Shown here: one piece after another, positions 1-6,985 of the stretch
How positions within the stretch are numbered: position 1 is the first letter of the stretch
Layout: each line of letters starts with the position of its first letter
Source of the DNA: Chloroflexota bacterium
Lineage (GTDB): Bacteria; Chloroflexota; Dehalococcoidia; Lucifugimonadales; Lucifugimonadaceae
Assembly: GCA_013911545.1 (NCBI GenBank)
Contig: JACETA010000008.1
Span: 1-15,799 of the forward strand
Direction: 5' to 3'
Length of the DNA stretch: 15,799 nucleotides
Notes under the pieces: generated by a model
Told to the model about the DNA's origin: nothing
Database searches by the model: none
The model's input: only the letters and a program-made list of their open reading frames with translations
Program-made: the position numbers and the translations under genes

Positions 1-142
1 TTACGTAGCATGCTGCAGCTAAGATCATAAATACTGTAGTGGGTAAACCGGGTACAAATATTCCCACAGTCCCTATGCCAACAAATGCACTCCCTAATAT
101 TATCCAAAGAAGCCTAATTAAAAAGAAACGACTTTTTTTCAT
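1..142 (-). CDS. DUF454 (YbaN-like) inner-membrane protein, N-terminal part only
   Basis: The gene starts at ATG 142-140 and runs off the left edge, leaving 47 codons. The visible protein opens with a basic stretch (MKKSRFF), then one hydrophobic helix, then GIFVPGLPTTVFMILAAAC. The pattern LP-x-LPTT-x-F followed by LAA-x-C is the signature of the DUF454/YbaN family of small inner-membrane proteins, whose function is unknown. It lies 13 nt after the hemH stop codon on the same strand, so it is probably cotranscribed with hemH. No clear Shine-Dalgarno sequence is seen in the 13-nt gap. The identification rests on a short but distinctive motif; the C-terminal half, normally holding further helices, is outside the window. 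Confidence 0.75.
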   Translation of the reverse strand, partial: MKKSRFFLIRLLWIILGSAFVGIGTVGIFVPGLPTTVFMILAAACYV

Positions 143-155
143 TTGGTGCGGAGAA

Positions 156-1256
156 TTATTTTGTGACAAATTCTTCTTCTTTCTCTGCTAAATATTCAGC
201 AAAATTCCTAACCCAATCTTCGTTATCGTTTAGACTTGGGATGAGTTTTACATATTCACCACCATTTTTCTCAAAATCTTCATGATTTTCAACAGCAATT
301 TCTTCAAGAGTTTCTAAGCAGTCTGCAGTGAAAGATGGACATGCAACAGATACTTTTTTTATGCCTTTTTCAGCTAAATCCTCTAAAACGTCTACTATAT
401 TAGGCTGTATCCATTGTTCAGGCCCGAATGTACTTTGATAACAAACTTTAAAAGGTTTATCAGGATCAATTATTTCAGCTACCTTCATAATAGTTTTTAC
501 GCAATGAGATTTATAGCACAAAGTATTATTTACACTTTCTTGTTCGCAACAATTAGATTCTATTTGGCAATGAGACTGAGATAGATCTGATTTTTTTAAG
601 TGCCTAACCGGCAATCCGTGAAAACTAAAAAGTAAATACTCACTATCTTTATATTCTTGAGATTCTGTAATACTTTTTGCAAGTGATTTTAGATAAAATT
701 CTTCGTTATAATAATGCTCAATTTTAACAATCTCAGGATTGTAATTTAATTTCTTTAAGACCCTGTAAACCTCATCAAAAGTTGACCCTGAAGTAGCTTG
801 TGCATATTGAGGAAACATTGAAACTAAAAAAAGTTTAGTAGTTCCATTACTTTTTAAGTTTTTGATTGCATGTTCAATTGATGGGTTTCCATATCTCATT
901 CCAATCTCAATATTGCCATTTGTGAATTTTTTTAATTTTTTAGTAAATTTCTCAGTATTTACAATAAGCGGAGAACCTTCATCGGTCCATATACCTTTGT
1001 ACTTTTCTAAAATTTTAGCAGGCCTAAATGGAAGTACTATTAGATTTAAAATAATCCATCTTAAAATTACTGATATAAAGTTTTTAAACTTATCAAAACC
1101 TTTTGCTAATTCTGCAGGCCTAGTTGAAGGATAATCTAGCATATCGGGGTCAGATAAAAATTCTTTTAAATAGCTTCTTAAAGCAGGAACTGTAGGTGCA
1201 TCAGGAGTACCTGTGTTCAGTATTAAATATCCAATTTTTTCATTAGTTAAAGACAT
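156..1256 (-). CDS. hemH: Ferrochelatase (protoporphyrin/coproporphyrin ferrochelatase)
   Basis: This 366-aa protein inserts Fe(II) into a porphyrin in the last steps of haem synthesis. Recognisable blocks are the N-terminal LILNTGTP (12-18), MRYGNPSI (120-127), FPQYAQATSGS (148-158), the catalytic-His block FSFHGLP (H213), and the second active-site block ACPSFTADCLETLEEI with E315. After SFHG comes a Cys-rich segment with C230, C236, C237, C247 and C252; this arrangement resembles ferrochelatases reported to bind a [2Fe-2S] cluster, though cluster binding here is inferred. Residues about 60-78 are hydrophobic and may aid membrane contact. ATG 1256 has no Shine-Dalgarno, but TACTAT lies 7 nt before it, so the mRNA could be leaderless. 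It diverges from an iron importer, which fits a shared need for iron. Whether the natural substrate is protoporphyrin or coproporphyrin cannot be told here. Confidence 0.95.
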   Translation of the reverse strand: MSLTNEKIGYLILNTGTPDAPTVPALRSYLKEFLSDPDMLDYPSTRPAELAKGFDKFKNFISVILRWIILNLIVLPFRPAKILEKYKGIWTDEGSPLIVNTEKFTKKLKKFTNGNIEIGMRYGNPSIEHAIKNLKSNGTTKLFLVSMFPQYAQATSGSTFDEVYRVLKKLNYNPEIVKIEHYYNEEFYLKSLAKSITESQEYKDSEYLLFSFHGLPVRHLKKSDLSQSHCQIESNCCEQESVNNTLCYKSHCVKTIMKVAEIIDPDKPFKVCYQSTFGPEQWIQPNIVDVLEDLAEKGIKKVSVACPSFTADCLETLEEIAVENHEDFEKNGGEYVKLIPSLNDNEDWVRNFAEYLAEKEEEFVTK

Positions 1257-1446
1257 CTATGTGATAGTACAATACAATTTAATTAATACCGCTATTTTAC
1301 ACCAATTTGAAATAAATAAGACAAAGATTTAACAACTTGTTTACATTTTATGGTCAAAAAGGTGAGATATGTTCTTGACCTCCTTGATCAACATTAATAT
1401 TGTTATTCTCTAGTTATTTAGTAAACAATAAGGAGAAAGATTTAAA
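1257..1446. promoter_or_regulatory. Divergent regulatory region between hemH and the iron importer
   Basis: This 190-bp region has no ORF. Facing right, TTGACC (1375-1380) and TATTGT (1398-1403) are 17 bp apart and could form the promoter of the iron-binding protein gene. An imperfect palindrome AACA-N7-TGTT (1390-1404) overlaps that -10, and a second palindrome AACAAcTTGTT lies at 1331-1341. Either could be an operator for an iron regulator, but neither matches a Fur box well. A good Shine-Dalgarno AAGGAG (1430-1435) precedes ATG 1447. Facing left, TACTAT lies 7 nt before the hemH start. Confidence 0.45.
1375..1403 (+). promoter_or_regulatory. Candidate sigma-70-type promoter of the iron-binding protein gene
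   Basis: TTGACC at 1375-1380 (5/6 to TTGACA) is followed by 17 bp and TATTGT at 1398-1403 (4/6 to TATAAT). This would give a leader of about 35 nt containing the AAGGAG ribosome binding site. The call is by eye in AT-rich DNA, so it is tentative. Confidence 0.4.
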
Positions 1447-2586
1447 ATGAAGAAATTATTTTTAATACCTCTTTCTGTCTTTGCTGTTTTAATGTTCGCC
1501 TGTGCAGGTGAAACTGAAGTAATTGAAGTTACAAAGGAAATTGTTGTAGAGAAACCTACAACAGTGGAAGTTGTAAAAGAAGTACCAGTTATGACTGAAA
1601 AAATAGTTGAAGTAGAAAAAGAAGTTATTAAAGAAGTTGAAGTAGAAAAGAAATATAAACCTTTAGTTATATATTCTGGTAGAAAAGAATCATTGGTTGG
1701 GCCAATAATTCAGGCATTTACAGATGCTACTAGAATTCCTGTTGAGGTTAAATATGGATCAACTGGCGCTATGGCCGCTACTTTAATGGAAGAAGGAGAT
1801 AAAACTCCTGCAGATATCTTCTATGCTCAAGACCCGGGTGGTCTTGGATCAGTTGAAGATATGTTTGCAGTGCTTCCTTCAAGTATTACTGAAAGGGTAC
1901 CTGACTGGGCAGATTCTCCAAATCAGAAATGGACAGGTATCACAGGAAGAGCTCGAGTAGTTGTGTATAACACGGATGCAATTACTGACCCAGCTACTCA
2001 GCTTCCTGACAATCTATACGATTTTATCGATCCTAAATGGAAAGGTAAGATTGGATGGCCTCCAACAAATAGTTCATTCCAGGCTATGGTTACTGGATTA
2101 AGACTTGTTTGGGGTGAAGAAAAAACAAAGACTTGGCTCGAAGGCATAATTGCTAACGATGTTAAAGTATATGCTAAGAATACTCCAACAGTTGAAGCTG
2201 CTGGTGCAGGTGAGATTGAAGTAGGTTTTGTAAACCACTACTACTTACACAGATTCTTAAAAGCTAATACAGAGTCTTTTGCAGCTAGAAACTACTTTCT
2301 TCCTAGCGGAGGACCTGGTTCAGTTGTATTAGTTGCAGGTGCTGGAATTATGGAAGCATCTGACAACAAAGAAGCTGCTGAGAGATTCATGGAATTCATG
2401 CTCAGTAATACAGCTCAAGCATATTTCGCAAACGAAATATATGAATACCCACTAGTTGAGGGTGTTAATAAGAGCTATTTGCTTCCTGATTTATCCACAT
2501 TAAACACACCTGATATAGACATCTCAGATTTAGGTGATGTGGAAGCAACTCAAAAACTTCTAACAGACGTTGGTGCTCTGCAATAG
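1447..2586 (+). CDS. fbpA: Ferric-iron ABC transporter substrate-binding lipoprotein (FbpA/FutA type)
   Basis: This 379-aa protein captures extracytoplasmic Fe(III) for the permease encoded next. Residues 1-19 form a lipoprotein signal ending MFAC, with Cys19 as the lipidated residue; Phe at -2 makes the lipobox slightly atypical. Residues 23-69 form a stalk of repeated Val/Glu/Lys units (VEV-x-KE type), common in Chloroflexota lipoproteins and probably a spacer from the membrane. The binding domain begins near LVIYSGRKESLV (73-84). FVNHYY (261-266) supplies the adjacent tyrosines Y265-Y266 typical of Fe(III) ligands in FbpA, followed by GGPGSVVLVAGAGI. AAGGAG is 11 nt before ATG. A strong terminator follows the stop codon, so this gene can be expressed well above its permease. 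Spermidine- or thiamine-type substrates are less likely because of the Tyr pair. Confidence 0.9.
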   Translation: MKKLFLIPLSVFAVLMFACAGETEVIEVTKEIVVEKPTTVEVVKEVPVMTEKIVEVEKEVIKEVEVEKKYKPLVIYSGRKESLVGPIIQAFTDATRIPVEVKYGSTGAMAATLMEEGDKTPADIFYAQDPGGLGSVEDMFAVLPSSITERVPDWADSPNQKWTGITGRARVVVYNTDAITDPATQLPDNLYDFIDPKWKGKIGWPPTNSSFQAMVTGLRLVWGEEKTKTWLEGIIANDVKVYAKNTPTVEAAGAGEIEVGFVNHYYLHRFLKANTESFAARNYFLPSGGPGSVVLVAGAGIMEASDNKEAAERFMEFMLSNTAQAYFANEIYEYPLVEGVNKSYLLPDLSTLNTPDIDISDLGDVEATQKLLTDVGALQ

Positions 2587-2613
2587 GGTCTATTTAGAGT
2601 TTTAACATTTCCG

Positions 2614-2644
2614 AGAGGGAGAATTAACTTTCTCCCTCTTTTTT
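2614..2644 (+). terminator. Rho-independent terminator between fbpA and fbpB
   Basis: A perfect 10-bp stem AGAGGGAGAA / TTCTCCCTCT (2614-2623 with 2630-2639) encloses the 6-nt loop TTAACT and is followed by TTTTT (2640-2644). It begins 27 nt after the fbpA stop. It would limit read-through into the permease, giving the usual excess of binding protein over transporter. Confidence 0.9.
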
Positions 2645-2653
2645 ATGTATACT
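2624..2653 (+). promoter_or_regulatory. Possible secondary promoter overlapping the terminator; leaderless start of fbpB
   Basis: TATACT (2648-2653) ends 8 nt before the permease ATG at 2662, and TTAACT (2624-2629, the loop of the terminator hairpin) lies 18 bp upstream as a weak -35. There is no Shine-Dalgarno before ATG 2662. Together this suggests transcription starting at or next to the ATG. It is a visual inference. Confidence 0.35.
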
Positions 2654-2661
2654 TTACCGCG

Positions 2662-4251
2662 ATGATAAAGATTAGATTATTAAATAAAAATTACTTATTG
2701 CTTTCATCAATTTCAACGTTGATTGCTGCTTTAGTTTGCATTCCCTTGATTTACCTTATTTTTAGAGCAACTAGCCATGATGGATTTATAGAATTAATTT
2801 TTAGAGAAAGAGTCTTTTGGATAGCTTTTAGAACTATAGCTTTGGTTGTTTCAGTAACCTTTTTTTCAATTATATTATCTTTCTTTTTAGCCCATTTTTT
2901 AACAAAAAGTGATTTACCTTTTAAAAAGTTATTAACTATTTTATGTTGCCTTCCTATTGTGATCCCAAGCTATGTTTATGGAATGGTATTTGTGCATTTG
3001 CTAGGACCTAAAGGGAAATTATTTCAAATACTTAATTCATGGAATCTCATCGATTCATTTCCTGATTTATACGGATTTTGGGGAGCTACCATTACTTTAA
3101 CATTTTTATCCTACCCTTATGTTTTTTTACCTTTAAGGGCTGCCATGATAACTCTTGACGATTCATTTGAAGATGCCTCAAGAAGCTTAGGAAGAGGAAA
3201 AATAAAAACTTTTTATTATGTAACATTACCACTTCTTTTACCCGCAATGAGATCAGGAGGGCTACTAGTTGCTTTGTATACTTTAAGTGATTTTGGGGCA
3301 GTTGCATTACTTAGATATCAAACATTTACATGGGCGATAATGAATATGTATAACGGAGCTTATAATAGAATATCCGCAGCTGCATTATCACTATTGCTTG
3401 TTTTCTTTGCAGTACTTATTTTAAGTTTGGATGGTTTTTTAAAAGGAGCCCGACACTTCTTTTCTTCATCTTCGTCACGTAACTCAAGTTATTTAATACA
3501 ATTAGATAATAAAAAATGGATAGTATTTTTTTTGGTTTTATTGGCGCCTATAATTGGTGCGTTAATACCTATTATTGGATTATTAACATGGCTAATCAAA
3601 GGAATTATGTATGGAGATGTAGTAGCTTTTAACTTTGCTACTATTTTTACGTCCTTAAAAGTCTCATTTCTATCTGCAATAACAACTATGATTATATCTT
3701 TACCAATATCGTTTTTTGCAGTCAAATATAAAAGTAAATTCTCATTATTTATTGAAAAAATTTCATATATAGGTTTTGGTTTACCAAGTATAGTTGTGGG
3801 ATTGTCTTTAGTTTACTTTTCAATTAACTTTTTGTTTCCAATATATCAAACTACAGCAGTTTTAATTTTTGGATATTCTGTATTATTTTTGCCAGTAGGG
3901 GTAAGCGCAATCAAGTCAACGCTTGTTCAGCTAAATCCAAACTTAGAAGACGCATCAAGAGGACTTGGATATAATTATTGGAAAACTTTTTTTAAAGTCA
4001 CCGTACCCTTATTGATGCCGAGTATTTTAGCAGGCTCACTATTAATATTTTTATTATCCATGAAAGAATTGCCTTTAGCTCTGGTGCTCTCTCCATTAAA
4101 TTTTAAAAGCCTTCCAACAAGTATTTGGTCTTATGCTTCAGAAGCTTTTTTTGCTTCAGCTGCCTTACCGGCACTTGTTTTAATTTTATTGTCAGGGCCT
4201 GCTTCTGCATATCTTGTTCTTAAGAAAAACAATATTGATGTTAGAGGTTAA
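2662..4251 (+). CDS. fbpB: Iron ABC transporter permease, fused two-domain type (FbpB-like)
   Basis: This 529-aa integral membrane protein has about 12 hydrophobic helices in two homologous halves, so one chain forms the whole translocation path. Each half carries the cytoplasmic EAA loop that docks on the ATPase: EDASRSLGRGKIKTFYYVTL (170-189) and EDASRGLGYNYWKTFFKVTV (429-448). A Ser-rich linker at about 265-277 joins the halves. The duplicated-domain layout is typical of FbpB and ThiP permeases; the FbpA-like partner upstream favours iron. Translation starts at ATG 2662 without a Shine-Dalgarno, and the gene is separated from fbpA by a strong terminator. Its stop codon directly abuts the start of the ATPase gene, so those two are translated together. 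Confidence 0.9.
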   Translation: MIKIRLLNKNYLLLSSISTLIAALVCIPLIYLIFRATSHDGFIELIFRERVFWIAFRTIALVVSVTFFSIILSFFLAHFLTKSDLPFKKLLTILCCLPIVIPSYVYGMVFVHLLGPKGKLFQILNSWNLIDSFPDLYGFWGATITLTFLSYPYVFLPLRAAMITLDDSFEDASRSLGRGKIKTFYYVTLPLLLPAMRSGGLLVALYTLSDFGAVALLRYQTFTWAIMNMYNGAYNRISAAALSLLLVFFAVLILSLDGFLKGARHFFSSSSSRNSSYLIQLDNKKWIVFFLVLLAPIIGALIPIIGLLTWLIKGIMYGDVVAFNFATIFTSLKVSFLSAITTMIISLPISFFAVKYKSKFSLFIEKISYIGFGLPSIVVGLSLVYFSINFLFPIYQTTAVLIFGYSVLFLPVGVSAIKSTLVQLNPNLEDASRGLGYNYWKTFFKVTVPLLMPSILAGSLLIFLLSMKELPLALVLSPLNFKSLPTSIWSYASEAFFASAALPALVLILLSGPASAYLVLKKNNIDVRG

Positions 4252-4950
4252 ATGTTTTTACGTAGATATCCAGTAATAAAGAAAAACTCAGCCAACTATG
4301 GAAAAATAGAATTGGAAGATGTAAATGTTTCTTTTGATGAAAAAAATATAATTCTAGAAAACTTTGCATTAAATATCGATAAAGGAAAATTTGTATCAAT
4401 TCTTGGTACTAGCGGAATAGGTAAAACAACATTGTTAAGAGTTATATCAGGATTTAAAAGAATAACTTCTGGATATATTAGGATAAATGGCCAACTTGCT
4501 TCATCAGGCTTTTCACATATGCCTCCAGAAAATAGAAATTTGGGGTTTGTTTTTCAAGATTATGCATTGTTTCCGCATTTGAATGTATTTGAAAATGTTG
4601 GTTTCGGGTTAGGTAGAAAAGTGAAGGATAGAAACATGAAAATTCAGAGCATAATTGAATTGATTGATTTAAAAGGACATGAAAAAAAATACCCTAATCA
4701 GTTGTCTGGTGGGCAACAACAAAGAGTTGCAATTGGAAGAGCATTGGCGATAAATCCTTCAGCTATCTTAATGGATGAGCCCTTTTCTAATTTAGATTTT
4801 AGCTTGAAATCTATTTTATCTAACGAGGTAAAAAAAATAATCCGAAATTCTGGCACAACAACAATTATGGTTACTCATGATGAAAGAGAAGCTGAAAGGT
4901 TATCTGACGAATGTTATTTACTTGAGAACGGAAAGATAAGGAATATTTAA
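4252..4950 (+). CDS. fbpC: Iron ABC transporter ATP-binding protein, short form
   Basis: This 232-aa ATPase powers the adjacent permease. All core motifs are present: Walker A GTSGIGKTT (52-60), Q-loop FQDYALFPHLNVFENVGFGL (101-120) with Q102, ABC signature LSGGQQQRVAIGRAL (151-165), Walker B ILMDEP (172-177) and H-loop MVTHDE with H209. The sequence after the Q-loop is typical of the iron/polyamine/sulfate importer ATPases. It stops soon after the H-loop, so the C-terminal regulatory/TOBE-like domain found in about 350-aa FbpC proteins is absent. ATG 4252 follows the permease TAA with no gap. At the 3' end its TAA shares bases with the TAA of the convergent MFS gene (TTAA, 4947-4950). Confidence 0.9.
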   Translation: MFLRRYPVIKKNSANYGKIELEDVNVSFDEKNIILENFALNIDKGKFVSILGTSGIGKTTLLRVISGFKRITSGYIRINGQLASSGFSHMPPENRNLGFVFQDYALFPHLNVFENVGFGLGRKVKDRNMKIQSIIELIDLKGHEKKYPNQLSGGQQQRVAIGRALAINPSAILMDEPFSNLDFSLKSILSNEVKKIIRNSGTTTIMVTHDEREAERLSDECYLLENGKIRNI

Positions 4951-6200
4951 CTTTCGTTTTTAATGCTTAATAAAATTGGGATTGCTATGAAAACTAGAAT
5001 TGAGCCAACTGCAAATGAGATTCTATATGTTTCAAATAAGTCATAAACCAACCCGCCTACAATTGGGGCAATTGCTGAAAAAATACCACCTATAGTACTC
5101 ATCATTCCTATTGCGGTTCCATAATTTTTTCTTCCAAAAAAGTCTGCTACCATTGAAAGCCTTAAAGGGATTGATGCCCCAAACCCTCCTCCCCATGAAA
5201 GGGCAAATATTATTATTAATACGTAGCTATTAATTTTGAATCCAAATATTTCTTGGTCAATTAAACTTAAAGAAAGTGACCCTATACCTAGAATAAAAAA
5301 ACATATGCACATTAATATTTTTGGGTTTAAATCATTGCTACTAAACCCAATTAATAGCCTGCTTCCAACATCAGCAAATGCAATAATTGCTATTGAAAAT
5401 CCAGCAAATGTTAAAGGCACATTAAAACTTGTTAATGCTGGAATATGTAACAAATTTAATGCGAAGAGTCCTTGGCACATGCTGGTTGCAATTGCGAATT
5501 TCCAAAATGTTGGAGACCTAAAAATTTCTTTTACCGACATATCTTTTTTTTGAATATTTTTTGAATTTATTTCTATTTCATCATCACTAAATTCTCTTCC
5601 ATCAGGATTCATTCCGTAATCTTCGGGCGTAGATCTCATTACAATTGTTGCTGGAAAACCAATAACCCAGAAACCAATACCTGAAAAAATTATTATTGGT
5701 CTCCATCCATAATTACTAATCAATTCGACTAAAATTGGTACAAGCAAACCACCCATTCCTGAAGCAGACATCATTAAAGATAGTGCTAATTTCCTTTTTT
5801 CTATAAACCAGTTACCAACTGTAGCTACCAAAACAATAAAAGTGCCAAATGACATGCCAAGAGTAAGCAGGGTTATGCATAAGTAAAAATGCCAAAGTTC
5901 TTGAATAAACCCCATTAAAACGAAACTCAAACCTGTAGTAAATATGCCAAAAGACATAACTTTTTTTATTCCAAATTTTTTAAGAACAATACCAACGAAC
6001 GGTGATATCATTCCACCCTCTGATCGTTGTAGCGACATACCTGCTGCTGTTAAAGCTCTACTCCAGCCTAATGACTCAACAATCGGATCAAAAAAAGCTG
6101 TGAACCCTCTCCAAAAAACTGTTGAAGCATAACCTTGAACAAATGCACCTGCACCAACTATTTTCCACCCATAAAATAATTTCTTTTTACCTGAAGACGT
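4947..6200 (-). CDS. MFS transporter (monocarboxylate/OFA-like), apparent ACG start
   Basis: A 12-helix major facilitator protein, probably carrying an organic acid. The first ATG in frame (6038) would give 363 aa but lose the first helix. The same frame continues upstream to position 6200 and encodes KKKLFYGWKIVGAGAF and FDPIVESLGWSRAL, the conserved opening of this MFS subfamily, giving 417 aa. No ATG, GTG or TTG occurs in frame there; ACG (6200-6198) sits 4 nt after AGGAGG (6210-6205), which overlaps the FabI stop. So the start is either a rare ACG or a mutated/misread ATG. The loop after helix 2 (GIVLKKFGIKK in the extended protein) matches MFS motif A loosely. It is the last gene of the dehydratase-FabI-MFS operon, suggesting uptake of the acid used by that enzyme. 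The substrate is unknown. Confidence 0.85.
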   Translation of the reverse strand, partial: TSSGKKKLFYGWKIVGAGAFVQGYASTVFWRGFTAFFDPIVESLGWSRALTAAGMSLQRSEGGMISPFVGIVLKKFGIKKVMSFGIFTTGLSFVLMGFIQELWHFYLCITLLTLGMSFGTFIVLVATVGNWFIEKRKLALSLMMSASGMGGLLVPILVELISNYGWRPIIIFSGIGFWVIGFPATIVMRSTPEDYGMNPDGREFSDDEIEINSKNIQKKDMSVKEIFRSPTFWKFAIATSMCQGLFALNLLHIPALTSFNVPLTFAGFSIAIIAFADVGSRLLIGFSSNDLNPKILMCICFFILGIGSLSLSLIDQEIFGFKINSYVLIIIFALSWGGGFGASIPLRLSMVADFFGRKNYGTAIGMMSTIGGIFSAIAPIVGGLVYDLFETYRISFAVGSILVFIAIPILLSIKNES

Positions 6201-6204
6201 ACTT

Positions 6205-6211
6205 CCTCCTT
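6205..6211 (-). promoter_or_regulatory. Strong Shine-Dalgarno before the MFS gene, overlapping the fabI stop
   Basis: Read on the minus strand the sequence is TTTAAGGAGGAAGTACG: the fabI TAA (6212-6210) runs into AAGGAGG, then AAGT, then ACG at 6200-6198. This site decides the MFS start: no other start codon in frame lies within reach of it, and the ATG at 6038 is about 165 nt away. Confidence 0.75.
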
Positions 6212-6974
6212 AAAGACCCATTATTCCATAGCCGCTATCAACGGGAATAACTGCTCCAGTTATACCTGAAGAAAGTTCACTCAGCATAAAACAAGAAGCA
6301 TTAGCAACTTCTTCATGGGTTATATTTCTTTTAAGCGGAGATCTTTCAGCATGTGCTTTCCTCATATTGTTAAAACCAGCAATGCTTCTTGCTGCTAAGG
6401 TAGGTAACGGCCCAGCTGAAATAGCATTTACTCTTATATTGCTCTTTCCGTATTCGTTAGCAAGTTGCTTAACACAGTTTTCTAGAGCTGCTTTAGCAGT
6501 ACCCATTATGTTGTATCCTGGATAAACTTTTTGTGATGCTTCAAAGGAAAGAGTAATTATAGAGCCGCCATTTTTCATTAATTCAGAACCCTCTTTCACT
6601 ATTGGAATTAGACTAAAAGCACTTGTTTCAAGTGCGGTAGAAAAACCAGTTTTAGAAACTTTTGAAAAATCTCCCCCTAAATCTTCTCTTTGTGCATAAG
6701 CAATGCTATGAACAATGAAATCAATATTTTCAAATTCCTTATTAGCTTTTTTGAAAAATTTATTTAAACTTTTTTCATCTAACACATCACACTCTTCAAT
6801 AAATTTAGGTGACAGCCCTTCTAATGACTTTTCTACACTATCTTTTACTCTTTCATTTTGGTACGAATATCCTAATTTTGCTCCACTTTCACTTAAAAGC
6901 TTAGCGATATTAAAAGCAATGCTTCTATGATTTGCTACGCCAAAAATAAGACCATTTTTATTTTTAAAATCCAT
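6210..6974 (-). CDS. fabI: Enoyl-[acyl-carrier-protein] reductase (NADH), FabI
   Basis: This 254-aa SDR-fold enzyme reduces the trans-2-enoyl-ACP double bond in the last step of each fatty-acid elongation cycle. The cofactor motif GVANHRSIAFNIA (12-24), SIAYA (90-94), and the FabI form of the catalytic motif Y154-x6-K161 in YPGYNIMGTAKAALE are all present, followed by RVNAISAGPLPTLAARSI and the C-terminal GAVIPVDSGYGIMGL. Length is normal for FabI. ATG 6974 is preceded by AAGGA that overlaps the stop codon of the upstream dehydratase-like gene, 11 nt away, so the two are translationally linked. A lipid-synthesis enzyme between a sugar-acid enzyme and a carrier is odd; the motifs are those of true FabI rather than a general SDR dehydrogenase. 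Confidence 0.95.
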   Translation of the reverse strand: MDFKNKNGLIFGVANHRSIAFNIAKLLSESGAKLGYSYQNERVKDSVEKSLEGLSPKFIEECDVLDEKSLNKFFKKANKEFENIDFIVHSIAYAQREDLGGDFSKVSKTGFSTALETSAFSLIPIVKEGSELMKNGGSIITLSFEASQKVYPGYNIMGTAKAALENCVKQLANEYGKSNIRVNAISAGPLPTLAARSIAGFNNMRKAHAERSPLKRNITHEEVANASCFMLSELSSGITGAVIPVDSGYGIMGL

Positions 6975-6985
6975 TCAAATTTTCC

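Noticed and set aside
862..1134. 90-codon open frame on the plus strand
   Set aside because: It is antisense to conserved hemH codons, has no ribosome binding site and encodes nothing recognisable. The same applies to the open frames antisense to the permease, MFS, FabI and TerC genes.
2491..2499. Perfect DnaA-box match TTATCCACA
   Set aside because: It is a single copy inside the conserved coding sequence of the iron-binding protein, with no further boxes or AT-rich unwinding region around it; not an origin.
4947..6038. MFS gene starting at ATG 6038
   Set aside because: It would remove the first transmembrane helix and the conserved FDP-GWSR block that are encoded in frame upstream, and there is no ribosome binding site before this ATG.
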